From JAFGJQ01 sp964586145 (GTDB lineage Bacteria; Planctomycetota; Phycisphaerae; UBA1845): a stretch of 9,355 nucleotides of DNA. Of the stretch, positions 1 through 6,971 are shown one piece after another. Each line of letters opens with the position of its first letter. Within the stretch, counting starts at the first letter, position 1. The stretch covers positions 1 to 9,355 of the forward strand of contig CAZPHH010000133.1 in assembly GCA_964586145.1 (NCBI GenBank), written 5' to 3'. The notes below the pieces were generated by a model. The model searched no databases. It was not told the origin of the DNA and saw only the letters and a list, made by a program, of their open reading frames with translations. The translations under genes and the position numbers were made by a program.

Positions 1-97
1 AGGGACGAAGGGACGGAGGGACGAAGGGACGGAGGGACGGAGGGACGAAGGGACGGAGGGACGGAGGGACGAAGGGACGAAGGGACGGAGGGACGAA
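1..97 (+). repeat. 8-bp GA-rich minisatellite, in frame with secA
   Basis: Twelve contiguous copies of GGGACGAA or GGGACGGA run from base 2 to 97. Taken three at a time (24 bp, eight codons), the second unit is always GGGACGGA and the third always GGGACGAA, with only the first varying. The array therefore has a 24-bp higher-order period matching the secA codon frame, and reads as four copies of GT(K/E)GRRDE. It contains no T, so it is open in all three forward frames. GGG recurs every 8 bases with 5-nt gaps, which fits the canonical G-quadruplex pattern. It continues past the left edge for an unknown length. Confidence 0.95.
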
Positions 98-2071
98 GGG
101 GGGAATGGGGACGGCGCGGGGGAGGATGCGCTGTACCCGGCGGGGTCGACCAAGTGCTGCATCCGATGCGCGGAGTACGACCCGGCCACCAACTGCGCAC
201 ACTGCTTCAAGCCGAAACTGGATCCGCGTTTTCCGGCGCTGGGCCGGAAGGTCTGCCCGCTGAACGTGCCGTGCGGGTTGCACATCGTGGGCACGGAGCG
301 GCACGAGGCCCGCCGGATCGACAACCAGCTCAAGGGGCGGTCCGGCCGGCAGGGCGACCCCGGCTCGTCGCGTTTCTTCCTGTCCGTGGAAGACGACCTG
401 ATGAAGCTGTTCATGCCGGACAGCATGATCAAGCTGATGGAATGGTTGGGACTGGAGCAGGGAGTCAGCCTGGAAGACAAGCGGCTGACCCGGGCCATCG
501 AGAAGGCCCAGGCCAAAGTGGAGGAGCGGAACTTCTCGTCACGAAAGAACCTGCTCGAGTGGGACGAGCCGGTGGACTACCAGCGGAAGGCCTTCTACGC
601 GAAGCGGCAGCGCATCCTGGAAGGCCGCAACCTGCGCGAACTGATCTTCGAGACCATCGAGCAATCCACGCGGGAGGCGGTGGCCCGCTTCCTGGCCCCG
701 GAGTACCGGCAGAACTGCGCGCTGGAGTGGTGTCGCAACAACATTGACGGAAACATTGACCTGCCGGCTCACCGCCTGGACCTGGACGATCTGCCGGGCG
801 TCGAGGACACCGTGCGGCGGGCGGCGGCGGCCGAAGCCCAGGACAAGATCCGCACGTCCATCGGCGAGTACATCGACGAGGAGGAAGACCCGCGGGAATG
901 GGACGTGGGCGGCCTGCTGCAATGGGCCCAGCGGGCGTACCAGTTCAATGAAACGCAGAACAAACTGCGGCAGATGGACCCGGACGACATCCAGGATGCC
1001 GTGGCCGCCGCCGCCGAGCAGTACTACGCCAACCTGAGCCTGGACGCGCTGCACGTGTACGCCGATCCGGCCTATCCGCGGGCCGTACTGGTGGATTGGC
1101 TGAAGTCGAAGTTCAACATCGACATCCGCACCGACGACATCGCGGATCGCAGCAACGAGGACGTTACCAGGCTGGTGCTGGAGAAGGTGCATGAGGCGTA
1201 CCGGCAGCGCGAAGTGTCGTACCCGGTCGAGGTCTGCATCGAGCGGGCCTTCCAGGACGCCGATCGCACCGGCAACAGCGCCTACGTGGCCGAAGGCATC
1301 GTCACCTGGGCCAATGCAAAGTTCCAGGCGGGCTGGACGGTGGACCGGGTCCAGGGCAAATCGGCGGAAGAGCTGTTCCGCGAGCTGCGCGACCTGAATG
1401 AAAAGTTCCTGCTCGGCGGCGAGATGGAGCGGCAGATCGAAACGGCCATCGCCGGGCGCAGCGAAGAGGACGCCCTCCAGTGGGCCCATCAGCGGTTTGG
1501 CCGGGCCTGGGACGAGCGGCGCTTCGAGACGAACCGCGAATCGCTGGGCTTCGCCAGGGCCGTGCAGGAGGAAGGCCGCGAGATGCTCCGCTGGGAACTG
1601 TCCCGGCTGGAGAACTTCGTGCTGCTGCGGATCTACGACCAGGCGTGGAAGGACCACCTCCTGGAGATGGACCAGCTCAAGATGGCCATCATGCAGCGCC
1701 CGCTGGGCGGGGACCAGACGCACCCGCAGAGCCAGTACGCCATTGAGGGCCGGGAGTTCTTCGATCAGATGTGGTCGCGCGTCCAGGAACGCGTGACGGA
1801 CATGATCTTCAAGGTGAAGATGACGGGCGGACCGGCCGTGCCGGTGCGACAGCCCGGCGCGCCGCTTCAGTTTCATCATGCGGACTCTGCGGGCGCCGGC
1901 TTCGCGGGCATTGCCGCCGCCGCCGCGGCGGACCAGGCGGCGGCCATGCGGGCCCAGAACGTCGAGCAGAAGGTGGAGACGATCCGCCGGTCCCAGCCGC
2001 GCGTGGGCCGCAACGACGCGTGCCCCTGCGGCAGCGGCCGCAAGTACAAGCAGTGTTGCGGAAGGAAGTAG
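2..2071 (+). CDS. secA: Preprotein translocase subunit SecA, 5'-truncated by window edge
   Basis: SecA is the ATPase motor that pushes unfolded preproteins through SecYEG at the inner membrane. The frame is open from base 2 and gives 689 residues of the C-terminal part. In order: an octapeptide repeat (residues 1-32), a Cys-rich stretch (Cys 52, 53, 56, 65, 68, 85, 91), and the NBD2 helicase block GLHIVGTERHEARRIDNQ continuing to KGRSGRQGDPGSSRF, the SecA arginine-finger region. A long charged helical scaffold/wing follows, with YDQAWKDHLLEMDQLKMAI. An Ala-rich linker leads to a C-terminal SEC-C zinc motif (CPCGSGRKYKQCC), the usual SecB/ribosome-contact tail. The GTG at 266 is internal, not a start, because homology continues upstream of it. 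The true start and NBD1 lie before the window. The Cys-rich stretch sits just before GLHIVGTERHE, where other SecA proteins have a short charged linker; I recall similar insertions in planctomycetes but cannot verify that here. Family assignment is certain; whether the repeat is translated is inferred from the open frame. Confidence 0.96.
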   Translation, partial: GTKGRRDEGTEGRRDEGTEGRRDEGTKGRRDEGGNGDGAGEDALYPAGSTKCCIRCAEYDPATNCAHCFKPKLDPRFPALGRKVCPLNVPCGLHIVGTERHEARRIDNQLKGRSGRQGDPGSSRFFLSVEDDLMKLFMPDSMIKLMEWLGLEQGVSLEDKRLTRAIEKAQAKVEERNFSSRKNLLEWDEPVDYQRKAFYAKRQRILEGRNLRELIFETIEQSTREAVARFLAPEYRQNCALEWCRNNIDGNIDLPAHRLDLDDLPGVEDTVRRAAAAEAQDKIRTSIGEYIDEEEDPREWDVGGLLQWAQRAYQFNETQNKLRQMDPDDIQDAVAAAAEQYYANLSLDALHVYADPAYPRAVLVDWLKSKFNIDIRTDDIADRSNEDVTRLVLEKVHEAYRQREVSYPVEVCIERAFQDADRTGNSAYVAEGIVTWANAKFQAGWTVDRVQGKSAEELFRELRDLNEKFLLGGEMERQIETAIAGRSEEDALQWAHQRFGRAWDERRFETNRESLGFARAVQEEGREMLRWELSRLENFVLLRIYDQAWKDHLLEMDQLKMAIMQRPLGGDQTHPQSQYAIEGREFFDQMWSRVQERVTDMIFKVKMTGGPAVPVRQPGAPLQFHHADSAGAGFAGIAAAAAADQAAAMRAQNVEQKVETIRRSQPRVGRNDACPCGSGRKYKQCCGRK

Positions 2072-2358
2072 CGGAAACAGCGCACGACGCCGAAAGGACG
2101 TGGCGAGCTGGAAGAGAGGGGCCGTTCTTCGCACGGCACACGCCCGGGCCCTTCTCGCCCCGTGCAGATTCTCGCAGGCTCGCTTGCACATGCCCCGTTC
2201 TCTCCGTTGGTTCGTCGCGCCGGCGGGCCGTGCCCCAGCGGTGAGTTCTTGGAGGATCGGCGGCAGCGGAAGCGTAACGTTCCGCATCCAGAAGGGTTAC
2301 GGCTGCGCGTGACCCTCCGCGGCCGGACGGCCGGCAGCGCAAGTTTGTGTGCCGGGCG
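2072..2358. other. Intergenic region without a recognisable gene
   Basis: Between the secA stop and the next promoter I see no convincing coding sequence; frames here have no family resemblance. The one clear secondary-structure candidate is a 7-bp stem at 2294-2300/2309-2315 (GGGTTAC with GTGACCC, one G-U wobble, 8-nt loop). It lacks a following T-run, so it is not an obvious terminator. No riboswitch signature was recognised. Confidence 0.5.
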
Positions 2359-2388
2359 TTGACTTGGGGACATGTGCGGTCCTACTGT
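2359..2388 (+). promoter_or_regulatory. Candidate sigma70-type promoter for the TPR gene
   Basis: TTGACT (2359-2364) and TACTGT (2383-2388) are 18 bp apart. The -35 matches five of six consensus bases; the -10 matches the first, second and last. The predicted transcript would start near 2395, after the GTG at 2349 and before the ATG at 2457, which argues for the downstream start. Confidence 0.5.
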
Positions 2389-2456
2389 TATTCCAGTGTC
2401 TGCATGTTTGCGGGACTTCTTCTGTCCCCCTGGTTTCCGGATTCAACACGACCGTC

Positions 2457-3131
2457 ATGCCCGCCGAAACGTGCCATACCTACAGAGCAGAGCCGCGCCG
2501 TTCCTCTTGTTCGTTCGCCATCGGCGCGGAACCTGCCGAACGGTCTGACGAAGTCAGCCTGACGGCCGAATGCGAGCGGCAGATCGATGCCGACAGCCCA
2601 AACCGCTCGCTTGTCGCGCTCTGGGACCTGTCGGGCGCGGAGACCGACGGCCAATGCGAGTTGCTGGCGAGCCTGCTCCACCACGACGATCCACGCGTGG
2701 TGGACGCGGCGGAACAGGCATTGTGGCGTCTTTGGTTCGCCTCGGGCCCGACAACGGTGCAGTCGGACCTGTATCGGGCGATGCTGCATCTGCAGGCGGA
2801 ACGCTGGCCGGAAGCGCTGGCGGATCTGGACGCCGTGCTCGCGGTGGAGCCGGGCTACGCGGAAGCCTGGAACCAACGCGCCATCGCACACTACTTCGCC
2901 GGCGACTACTGCCGTTCCGTCTGCGATTGCCGGCGTGCGCTGATGCTGAATCCGTACCACTTCGGGGCCATGGCCGGCATGGGGCACTGCTTCGCACAGC
3001 TCGGACGGTTTGAGGACGCGATGGAGTGTTACCATCGAGCCCTGCAAATCCACCCGCGCATGGAGGGAGTTCGCCAGACCATCCGCGAAATCCGGATGTG
3101 GACGCGGCCCTCGCGGCCGGCGGGCTGCTGA
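2457..3131 (+). CDS. Tetratricopeptide repeat (TPR) protein
   Basis: From the ATG at 2457 this is a 224-residue protein. The N-terminal third has no recognisable motif. From about residue 50 a helical segment (SLVALWDLSG, then AAEQALWRLWFASG) leads into three TPR-like helix pairs: AMLHLQAERWPEALADLDAV, HYFAGDYCRSVCDCRRAL and GHCFAQLGRFEDAMECYHRA, each ending in the typical P at the turn (VEPGYAEAW, LNPYHFGAM, IHPRMEGV). It resembles the family of short bacterial TPR proteins best known from alphaproteobacteria, in which a LWxLWxxSG segment precedes three TPRs. TPRs mediate protein-protein contacts; the partner is unknown. The frame extends upstream to a GTG at 2349, which would add a hydrophobic, possibly signal-like segment. 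That start precedes the predicted promoter and uses less GC-rich third positions, so I prefer 2457; neither start has a good SD. The protein is unusually Cys-rich for a TPR protein (DYCRSVCDC). Confidence 0.82.
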   Translation: MPAETCHTYRAEPRRSSCSFAIGAEPAERSDEVSLTAECERQIDADSPNRSLVALWDLSGAETDGQCELLASLLHHDDPRVVDAAEQALWRLWFASGPTTVQSDLYRAMLHLQAERWPEALADLDAVLAVEPGYAEAWNQRAIAHYFAGDYCRSVCDCRRALMLNPYHFGAMAGMGHCFAQLGRFEDAMECYHRALQIHPRMEGVRQTIREIRMWTRPSRPAGC

Positions 3132-3251
3132 CTCCCGCCACAACCGCTTCGCCACCCCTGTACAGAGTCTCTCTCCGGAACCATAATGAGGCGTGTCATA
3201 GGGCGGCCGACGGACGCAACGTCGGGTCGCGGGTATCTTGCGAGGCGAATC

Positions 3252-3812
3252 ATGCCGGTCGTTTCCGCATGGGTGGCTGCAGCGTGCGTCTGTCTCGGCG
3301 CGGAACCTGCCGTGTCCGTCGAAGGCGGATCGGGCGAGGACGGGCATTCGTACGCCTGGACCGTACGCAACAACGCGGCGCAAGCGATCACATACATCGA
3401 GTTTCCGCATTACAACGGCGATCTGCCCACCGACGTCCGCGGCTGGAAGCCGGAGATGACGGAGCAGGTGGGCGCCGGCGGAGGCGGCCGCGTCGGAAAG
3501 CTGATGTACACGGCCGAGGCCCCCTTTCGCGGGCTGGCGCCGGGCCGCTCGGAGACGTTCGGGTTGCGGGTGGGGCCGGCGGGCGCGGTGGAGAAGACCG
3601 CGGTGGTCCGCGTGCGTTTCGCGGACGGCACCGAGGCGCAGGTCCCCGGCGTTCTGTGTCCCATGCCCGAATCCTGGCTCAGCCGCAACATTCCCCTGTT
3701 CGGCCTCGGCGCGTGTTTCGTGCTGTTTGTCGCGATCGCCCGGCGGCGCCGGCGGCACGGGAAGCCCGGCGGCGAATCGGCAGACGATTCCGCACCTCCA
3801 CAGAACACGTGA
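3252..3812 (+). CDS. Hypothetical secreted/membrane-anchored protein, signal peptide plus C-terminal TM
   Basis: I do not recognise the family. From ATG 3252 it is 186 residues. It begins with a short hydrophobic signal-like segment (MPVVSAWVAAACVCLGAEP, likely cleaved near the AEP). About 120 residues with beta-rich character follow (YAWTVRNNAAQAITYIEF, ETFGLRVGPAG, KTAVVRVRFADG), suggesting an immunoglobulin-like or similar beta-sandwich. A single TM helix at about 147-163 (IPLFGLGACFVLFVAIA) is followed by RRRRR and a polar tail. By the positive-inside rule this is a type I protein: domain outside the cytoplasm, basic tail inside. The frame can start at ATG 3186, but that adds 22 charged residues before the signal and has no SD; 3252 has a weak GAGG upstream. 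It lies between the TPR gene (120 nt) and dtd (95 nt) on the same strand. Confidence 0.75.
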   Translation: MPVVSAWVAAACVCLGAEPAVSVEGGSGEDGHSYAWTVRNNAAQAITYIEFPHYNGDLPTDVRGWKPEMTEQVGAGGGGRVGKLMYTAEAPFRGLAPGRSETFGLRVGPAGAVEKTAVVRVRFADGTEAQVPGVLCPMPESWLSRNIPLFGLGACFVLFVAIARRRRRHGKPGGESADDSAPPQNT

Positions 3813-3907
3813 CGGCAGGACCCTCCGTTCGGCGAGCACGGCCGGGCTTTGGCGTTCGTTTTCGTTTGGCAGCGCGCCGGCCCGGCCGGCGGGCGAGAAC
3901 GCGTAGA

Positions 3908-4357
3908 ATGCGAGCAGTGGTGCAGCGAGTCATGCAGGCGTCCGTCACGGTGGACGACCAAACGGCGGCGTCCATCGGGTCGGGCCTGCTGGTGTACGTC
4001 GGCGTGGCCCCGGACGACGGCGAGGCCGACGCGAGATACCTGGCCGACAAGGTACGGCACCTGCGCGTGTTCACCGATCAGAAGGGGCTGATGAACCTCG
4101 ACGTGGCGCAGGCGGGCGGTGCGGTGCTGGTGGTCAGCGCGTTTACCGTGCAGTGCGACGCGCGAAAGGGCCGGCGCCCGTCGTTTGACACCGCGGCGGG
4201 GCCCGAGCAGGCAATCGAGCTGTACGAGCGGTTCTGCCGGCTGCTGGCAGACACCGGCGTTGCGGTGCAGAAGGGTGTTTTCCGCGAGCACATGCACGTG
4301 GACTCGGTGAACGACGGGCCGATCTGCGTGCTCCTGGACTCGCGGCGGCTGTTCTGA
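3908..4357 (+). CDS. dtd: D-aminoacyl-tRNA deacylase
   Basis: Dtd is a homodimeric cytoplasmic proofreading enzyme that hydrolyses D-amino acids (and glycine mischarged on tRNA-Ala) from tRNA. The 149-residue length is standard. Family blocks are in order: N-terminal MRAVVQRVMQASVTVDD, GLLVYVGVAPDD, YLADKVRHLRVF, VVSAFTVQCDARKGRRPSF, and the C-terminal Gly-cisPro motif in VNDGPICVLLDS, which positions the chiral centre. The usual SQFT is SAFT here: Gln is replaced by Ala while the Thr is kept. I recall SAFT in planctomycete Dtd proteins, so this is probably lineage-specific rather than inactivating. The start is fixed by the family-typical MRAVVQRV; a longer upstream frame from 3026 is out of context. 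No strong SD is present. The methyltransferase gene begins 29 nt after the stop, so co-transcription is likely. Confidence 0.96.
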   Translation: MRAVVQRVMQASVTVDDQTAASIGSGLLVYVGVAPDDGEADARYLADKVRHLRVFTDQKGLMNLDVAQAGGAVLVVSAFTVQCDARKGRRPSFDTAAGPEQAIELYERFCRLLADTGVAVQKGVFREHMHVDSVNDGPICVLLDSRRLF

Positions 4358-4386
4358 GAACGAGGCGGTGCGAGAGCGCCTACGTG

Positions 4387-5166
4387 ATGAACAACACATC
4401 GAACGCATCCGGCACATCCGCGTTTTTCGATTCGCCGCAGTGGTACGACGTGTCGGTGGACTGGAATGCCCGGCTGAAGCGGGAGCTGCCCGTACTGCAG
4501 CAGGTTCTGGGAGCGCCGGGAGCGCTGGGCATCCTCGACGCCGGCTGCGGCACCGGACACCAGACCGTCGCGCTGGCCCGGGCCGGCTACCGCATGACCG
4601 GCCTGGACCTCAGCGAGGCAATGTTGCGCGTGGCCTCGCAACGCGCTGCGGACGCCGGTATGCACGTCGCCTGGGTCGGCTGCGCCTTCGACGCTCTGAA
4701 TGAATCGGTGACACACCGGTTCGACGGGCTGTACTGCATCGGCAACTCGCTGGCCGCCGCCGGCAGCGAGGCGGCGGTCCGGGCGGCCATCGACAACTTC
4801 GGGGCCGTCCTGCGCCCGGGCGGGCGGCTGTTCATCCAGGTGCTCAACTTCGCGCCCATGCGGGACGAGCACCCCTGCCTGCGCGGCCCGCGGATCACCC
4901 GCGTGGAGGGAGTGGAGTACGTATCGTTCCGCCTGTTTCACGTGGGTGCGGACGAGGCCAAGGTGACCAGCCTGACCCTCTGGAACGACGGCCAGTGGCG
5001 GCATCACGCAGGTGGTGGACGAATTTACCCCGTCTTGCCGCAGCAACTGGAGACGTGGCTGGCCGGCGCCGGGCTCCATGTGGACGCCCGCTACGGCGAC
5101 TACGCCCTGACACCGTTCGACCCGGGCAGATCGGTCGATTTCATCGTGACGGCCACGCGCGATTGA
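4387..5166 (+). CDS. Class I SAM-dependent methyltransferase
   Basis: This 259-residue protein has a Rossmann methyltransferase fold. SAM-binding motif I is ILDAGCGTG (residues 49-57). The acidic end of strand 2 follows in GLDLSEAML (72-80), then a motif reading FDGLYCIGNSLA (112-123), and LRPGGRLFIQVLNF (142-155). The GNS segment after strand 4 together with LNF resembles small-molecule methyltransferases of the glycine/sarcosine N-methyltransferase-like group. The substrate cannot be read from sequence. The C-terminal half (HPCLRGPRITRVEG, FRLFHVG, SLTLWNDGQW) looks like the antiparallel substrate-binding portion. An in-frame GTG at 4384 directly precedes ATG 4387; I use the ATG. It follows dtd closely, probably in the same transcript, but no functional tie between the two is known. 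Confidence 0.9.
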   Translation: MNNTSNASGTSAFFDSPQWYDVSVDWNARLKRELPVLQQVLGAPGALGILDAGCGTGHQTVALARAGYRMTGLDLSEAMLRVASQRAADAGMHVAWVGCAFDALNESVTHRFDGLYCIGNSLAAAGSEAAVRAAIDNFGAVLRPGGRLFIQVLNFAPMRDEHPCLRGPRITRVEGVEYVSFRLFHVGADEAKVTSLTLWNDGQWRHHAGGGRIYPVLPQQLETWLAGAGLHVDARYGDYALTPFDPGRSVDFIVTATRD

Positions 5167-5205
5167 GCGGATTCCACCACCCGGCGGCGCGGGCATTTTC
5201 GGGGG

Positions 5206-5235
5206 TTGACACGGGGTGTCGGATCGGCGTACACT
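5206..5235 (+). promoter_or_regulatory. Strong sigma70-type promoter
   Basis: A perfect -35 TTGACA (5206-5211) and a -10 TACACT (5230-5235, four of six consensus) are separated by 18 bp. This is the best promoter in the window. The predicted start of transcription is near 5242, 40 nt after the methyltransferase stop. It drives the short leader ORF and, if the following terminator is bypassed, the MATE gene. Confidence 0.75.
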
Positions 5236-5247
5236 CCGCGGCCCTGG

Positions 5248-5271
5248 CTTCGGCAACGTTCCGAAGGAGGT
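5248..5271 (+). promoter_or_regulatory. Leader hairpin overlapping a consensus Shine-Dalgarno
   Basis: CTTCGG (5248-5253) pairs perfectly with CCGAAG (5261-5266) around a 7-nt loop, close to the predicted transcript 5' end. The last bases of the 3' arm are the first bases of the SD AAGGAGGT (5264-5271). The SD ends 7 nt before ATG 5279. Folding could therefore affect access to this ribosome site. Confidence 0.45.
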
Positions 5272-5278
5272 CGGCTGA

Positions 5279-5371
5279 ATGCGGATGAGGTTTGACACAT
5301 CCTTGCTCTGCGGCTTTGTGCGGGTGGACGATCCGCGCACGGCGCAAATTGCGGAGAAACAGCCCTCCTGA
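5279..5371 (+). CDS. Small ORF or leader peptide, 30 aa
   Basis: ATG 5279 follows a consensus SD (AAGGAGGT, 7-nt spacing) and opens a 30-codon frame beginning MRMRFDTSLLCGFVRVDD and ending at TGA 5371. I do not recognise it. It has no TM segment, no signal peptide and no run of one codon that would mark classical amino-acid attenuation. The support is its setting: a strong promoter upstream, a much better SD than neighbouring genes have, and a perfect terminator 32 nt after the stop. It could be a free small protein, a regulatory leader peptide for the MATE gene 87 nt downstream, or a chance frame inside a non-coding RNA of about 195 nt. Confidence 0.45.
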   Translation: MRMRFDTSLLCGFVRVDDPRTAQIAEKQPS

Positions 5372-5402
5372 GGACGGGAATCGTAGTCGACTGACAACCC
5401 TC

Positions 5403-5438
5403 GGCCCCGGGAGTACCAATGCTCCCGGGGCCGTTTTC
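5403..5438 (+). terminator. Rho-independent terminator before the MATE gene
   Basis: A perfect 11-bp GC-rich stem, GGCCCCGGGAG (5403-5413) with CTCCCGGGGCC (5422-5432), has an 8-nt loop and is followed by GTTTTC. It closes the unit that starts at 5206. It also lies only 21 nt ahead of the MATE start codon, with no new promoter recognisable between, so it could act as a regulated (attenuating) terminator for that gene. Confidence 0.85.
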
Positions 5439-5458
5439 TATGGCGGAACATAGGCGTC

Positions 5459-6925
5459 ATGAGTACCGAAAGCACCATCCACCCCGGCGAGTCCGGCTCC
5501 CCCGGCCGGCGAGACGAACTGCGCAGCGTCATCGCCATGTCCGTGCCCATCGTGATCACCATGTGCTCGCGCATGGCCATGGACGTGAGCGACTTTGTGA
5601 TGATCACGTTCCTGGGCGACGACGCGCAGGCGGCCATGCTGCCGGCCCAGGTGCTGGTCTGGTCGTACATCGTGCTCGGTATGGGGATTGTGACCATTGT
5701 GAGCACTTTCGTGTCGCAGAGCCTCGGCCGGGACCGGCGGGCGGACTGCGGCGCGTACGCCTGGCAGGCGGTCTACCTGGCCCTGGGGTTTGCGGCGATC
5801 GGGCTCGCCCTGCGGCCGTTCGTGCTGCCCCTGGTCGGGTGGATCGGCCACGATCCAGCGGTTCAGCGGCTGGAGGTCGAGTACATTCGGGTGGCGATTC
5901 TGACGGTGGCGCCGACCCTGGCCGTGGCGGCCCTGTCGAATTTCTTCAACGGCGTGCATCGACCTCAGGTGACCATGTGGGCAACGATCGAAGGCATTGC
6001 GGTCAATGCTGTGGCGAGCCTCGTGCTGATTTTCGGCATCGGCGGGCTGCCCCGGCTGGGGATCGCGGGGGCCGCATGGGGCACCCTGATCGGCAACGTG
6101 TACCAGGTGCTGCGGCTGATGCTGCGGCTGTGCGGACCGGCCTATCACCGCGAGTTCCAGACGCGCAGCTCGTGGCGGCCCGACCGCGGCAAGATGCTCA
6201 ACATTCTGCGAACCGGCGGACCGCAGGGCGTCCAGTTCGTCAGCGACGTGATTGTCTGGGCGGTGTTCATCAACGTGCTGGTCGGCACCTGCTTCGGCAA
6301 GGTACACCTCATCGCCACGAACGTGGTCTGGCAGTACATTCGGATTTCGTTCATGCCGTGCCTGGGTGTCGGCGTCGCGCTGACGTCCCTGGTGGGCCGC
6401 GCCCTCGGCGAGGGCAACCCGGAGCGGGCCCTGCGGTTGACCCGCATCGCGGTGACCGGCATGGTCGGGTTCATGGGGACGTGTGCCCTGGTGTTCTTCT
6501 TCGGCCGGCGCGAGCTGATCAGCCTGTTCAACGATACGCCAGCCGTCGTGACCATCGGATCCCAGGTGCTGATTTGTGCGGCCATTTTCCAGGTGTCCGA
6601 CGCCCTGTGCGTCGGCTACAACAGCGCCTTGCGCGGTGCGGGCGACACCTTCTGGCCGTCGATGGTTTTCATCATCACTCACTGGGTGGTCGTCATCGGC
6701 GGCGGATGGCTGATGGTCTACTCCGTTCCCCAGTGGGGCAGCGTGGGGCCCTGGATCGCCGCCACTGCCCTGATCGTCCTGCTGGGCATGCTGCTGTGGG
6801 GACGCTGGCACGGCCGCAAGTGGATGAAGATCAATATCTTCTGCCACGACGGCCCCTCGACGCCGGCCTCGCCCGTGCCGCCGGCCGTTCCGCCCGTGAT
6901 GGAGGGGGAGACCGCGGCAGTGTAA
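5459..6925 (+). CDS. MATE-family multidrug/toxin efflux transporter
   Basis: This 488-residue inner-membrane protein fits the MATE (multidrug and toxic compound extrusion) family, which exports cationic drugs or metabolites in exchange for H+ or Na+. Hydrophobic segments occur at the spacing expected for twelve helices. Family-like signatures in both halves include GMGIVTIVSTFVSQSLGRDR and GIAGAAWGTLIGN in the first, and GVGVALTSLVGRALGEGNPE and LRGAGDTFWPSMV in the second. The loop/TM7 start GGPQGVQFVSDVIVW is also typical. The length is slightly above the family's usual 440-470 owing to a polar N-terminus and a Pro/Ala-rich C-terminal tail (SPVPPAVPPVMEGE). The ATG at 5459 has no SD. The nearest obvious promoter is upstream of a terminator, so its expression may depend on readthrough. 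The substrate is unknown. Confidence 0.9.
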   Translation: MSTESTIHPGESGSPGRRDELRSVIAMSVPIVITMCSRMAMDVSDFVMITFLGDDAQAAMLPAQVLVWSYIVLGMGIVTIVSTFVSQSLGRDRRADCGAYAWQAVYLALGFAAIGLALRPFVLPLVGWIGHDPAVQRLEVEYIRVAILTVAPTLAVAALSNFFNGVHRPQVTMWATIEGIAVNAVASLVLIFGIGGLPRLGIAGAAWGTLIGNVYQVLRLMLRLCGPAYHREFQTRSSWRPDRGKMLNILRTGGPQGVQFVSDVIVWAVFINVLVGTCFGKVHLIATNVVWQYIRISFMPCLGVGVALTSLVGRALGEGNPERALRLTRIAVTGMVGFMGTCALVFFFGRRELISLFNDTPAVVTIGSQVLICAAIFQVSDALCVGYNSALRGAGDTFWPSMVFIITHWVVVIGGGWLMVYSVPQWGSVGPWIAATALIVLLGMLLWGRWHGRKWMKINIFCHDGPSTPASPVPPAVPPVMEGETAAV

Positions 6926-6971
6926 TCGGAACGTGCGGGCATCTGCACGCCGTGCGGCCCCACCGTGACTG

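Noticed and set aside
1..97. CRISPR array
   Set aside because: Units are 8 bp and contiguous, without spacers; it is a minisatellite.
539..2287. Long minus-strand open frame of 582 codons opposite secA
   Set aside because: Antisense shadow typical of high-GC coding DNA; the plus strand is unmistakable SecA.
2294..2315. Stem in the secA-TPR gap as a riboswitch or terminator
   Set aside because: Single short stem with a wobble, no T-run, and no conserved riboswitch core recognised.
3875..3891. CGCCGG/CCGGCG hairpin before dtd as a terminator
   Set aside because: Six-bp stem with no T-run on either strand; expected by chance at this GC content.
3026..3907. Upstream in-frame extension of dtd to 3026
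   Set aside because: It would add about 290 Arg-rich residues overlapping the TPR and hypothetical genes; Dtd always starts at the MRAVVQRV-type N-terminus.
4078..5706. Long minus-strand open frame spanning dtd, the methyltransferase and the leader
   Set aside because: It crosses three plus-strand features including the perfect terminator and has no family resemblance.
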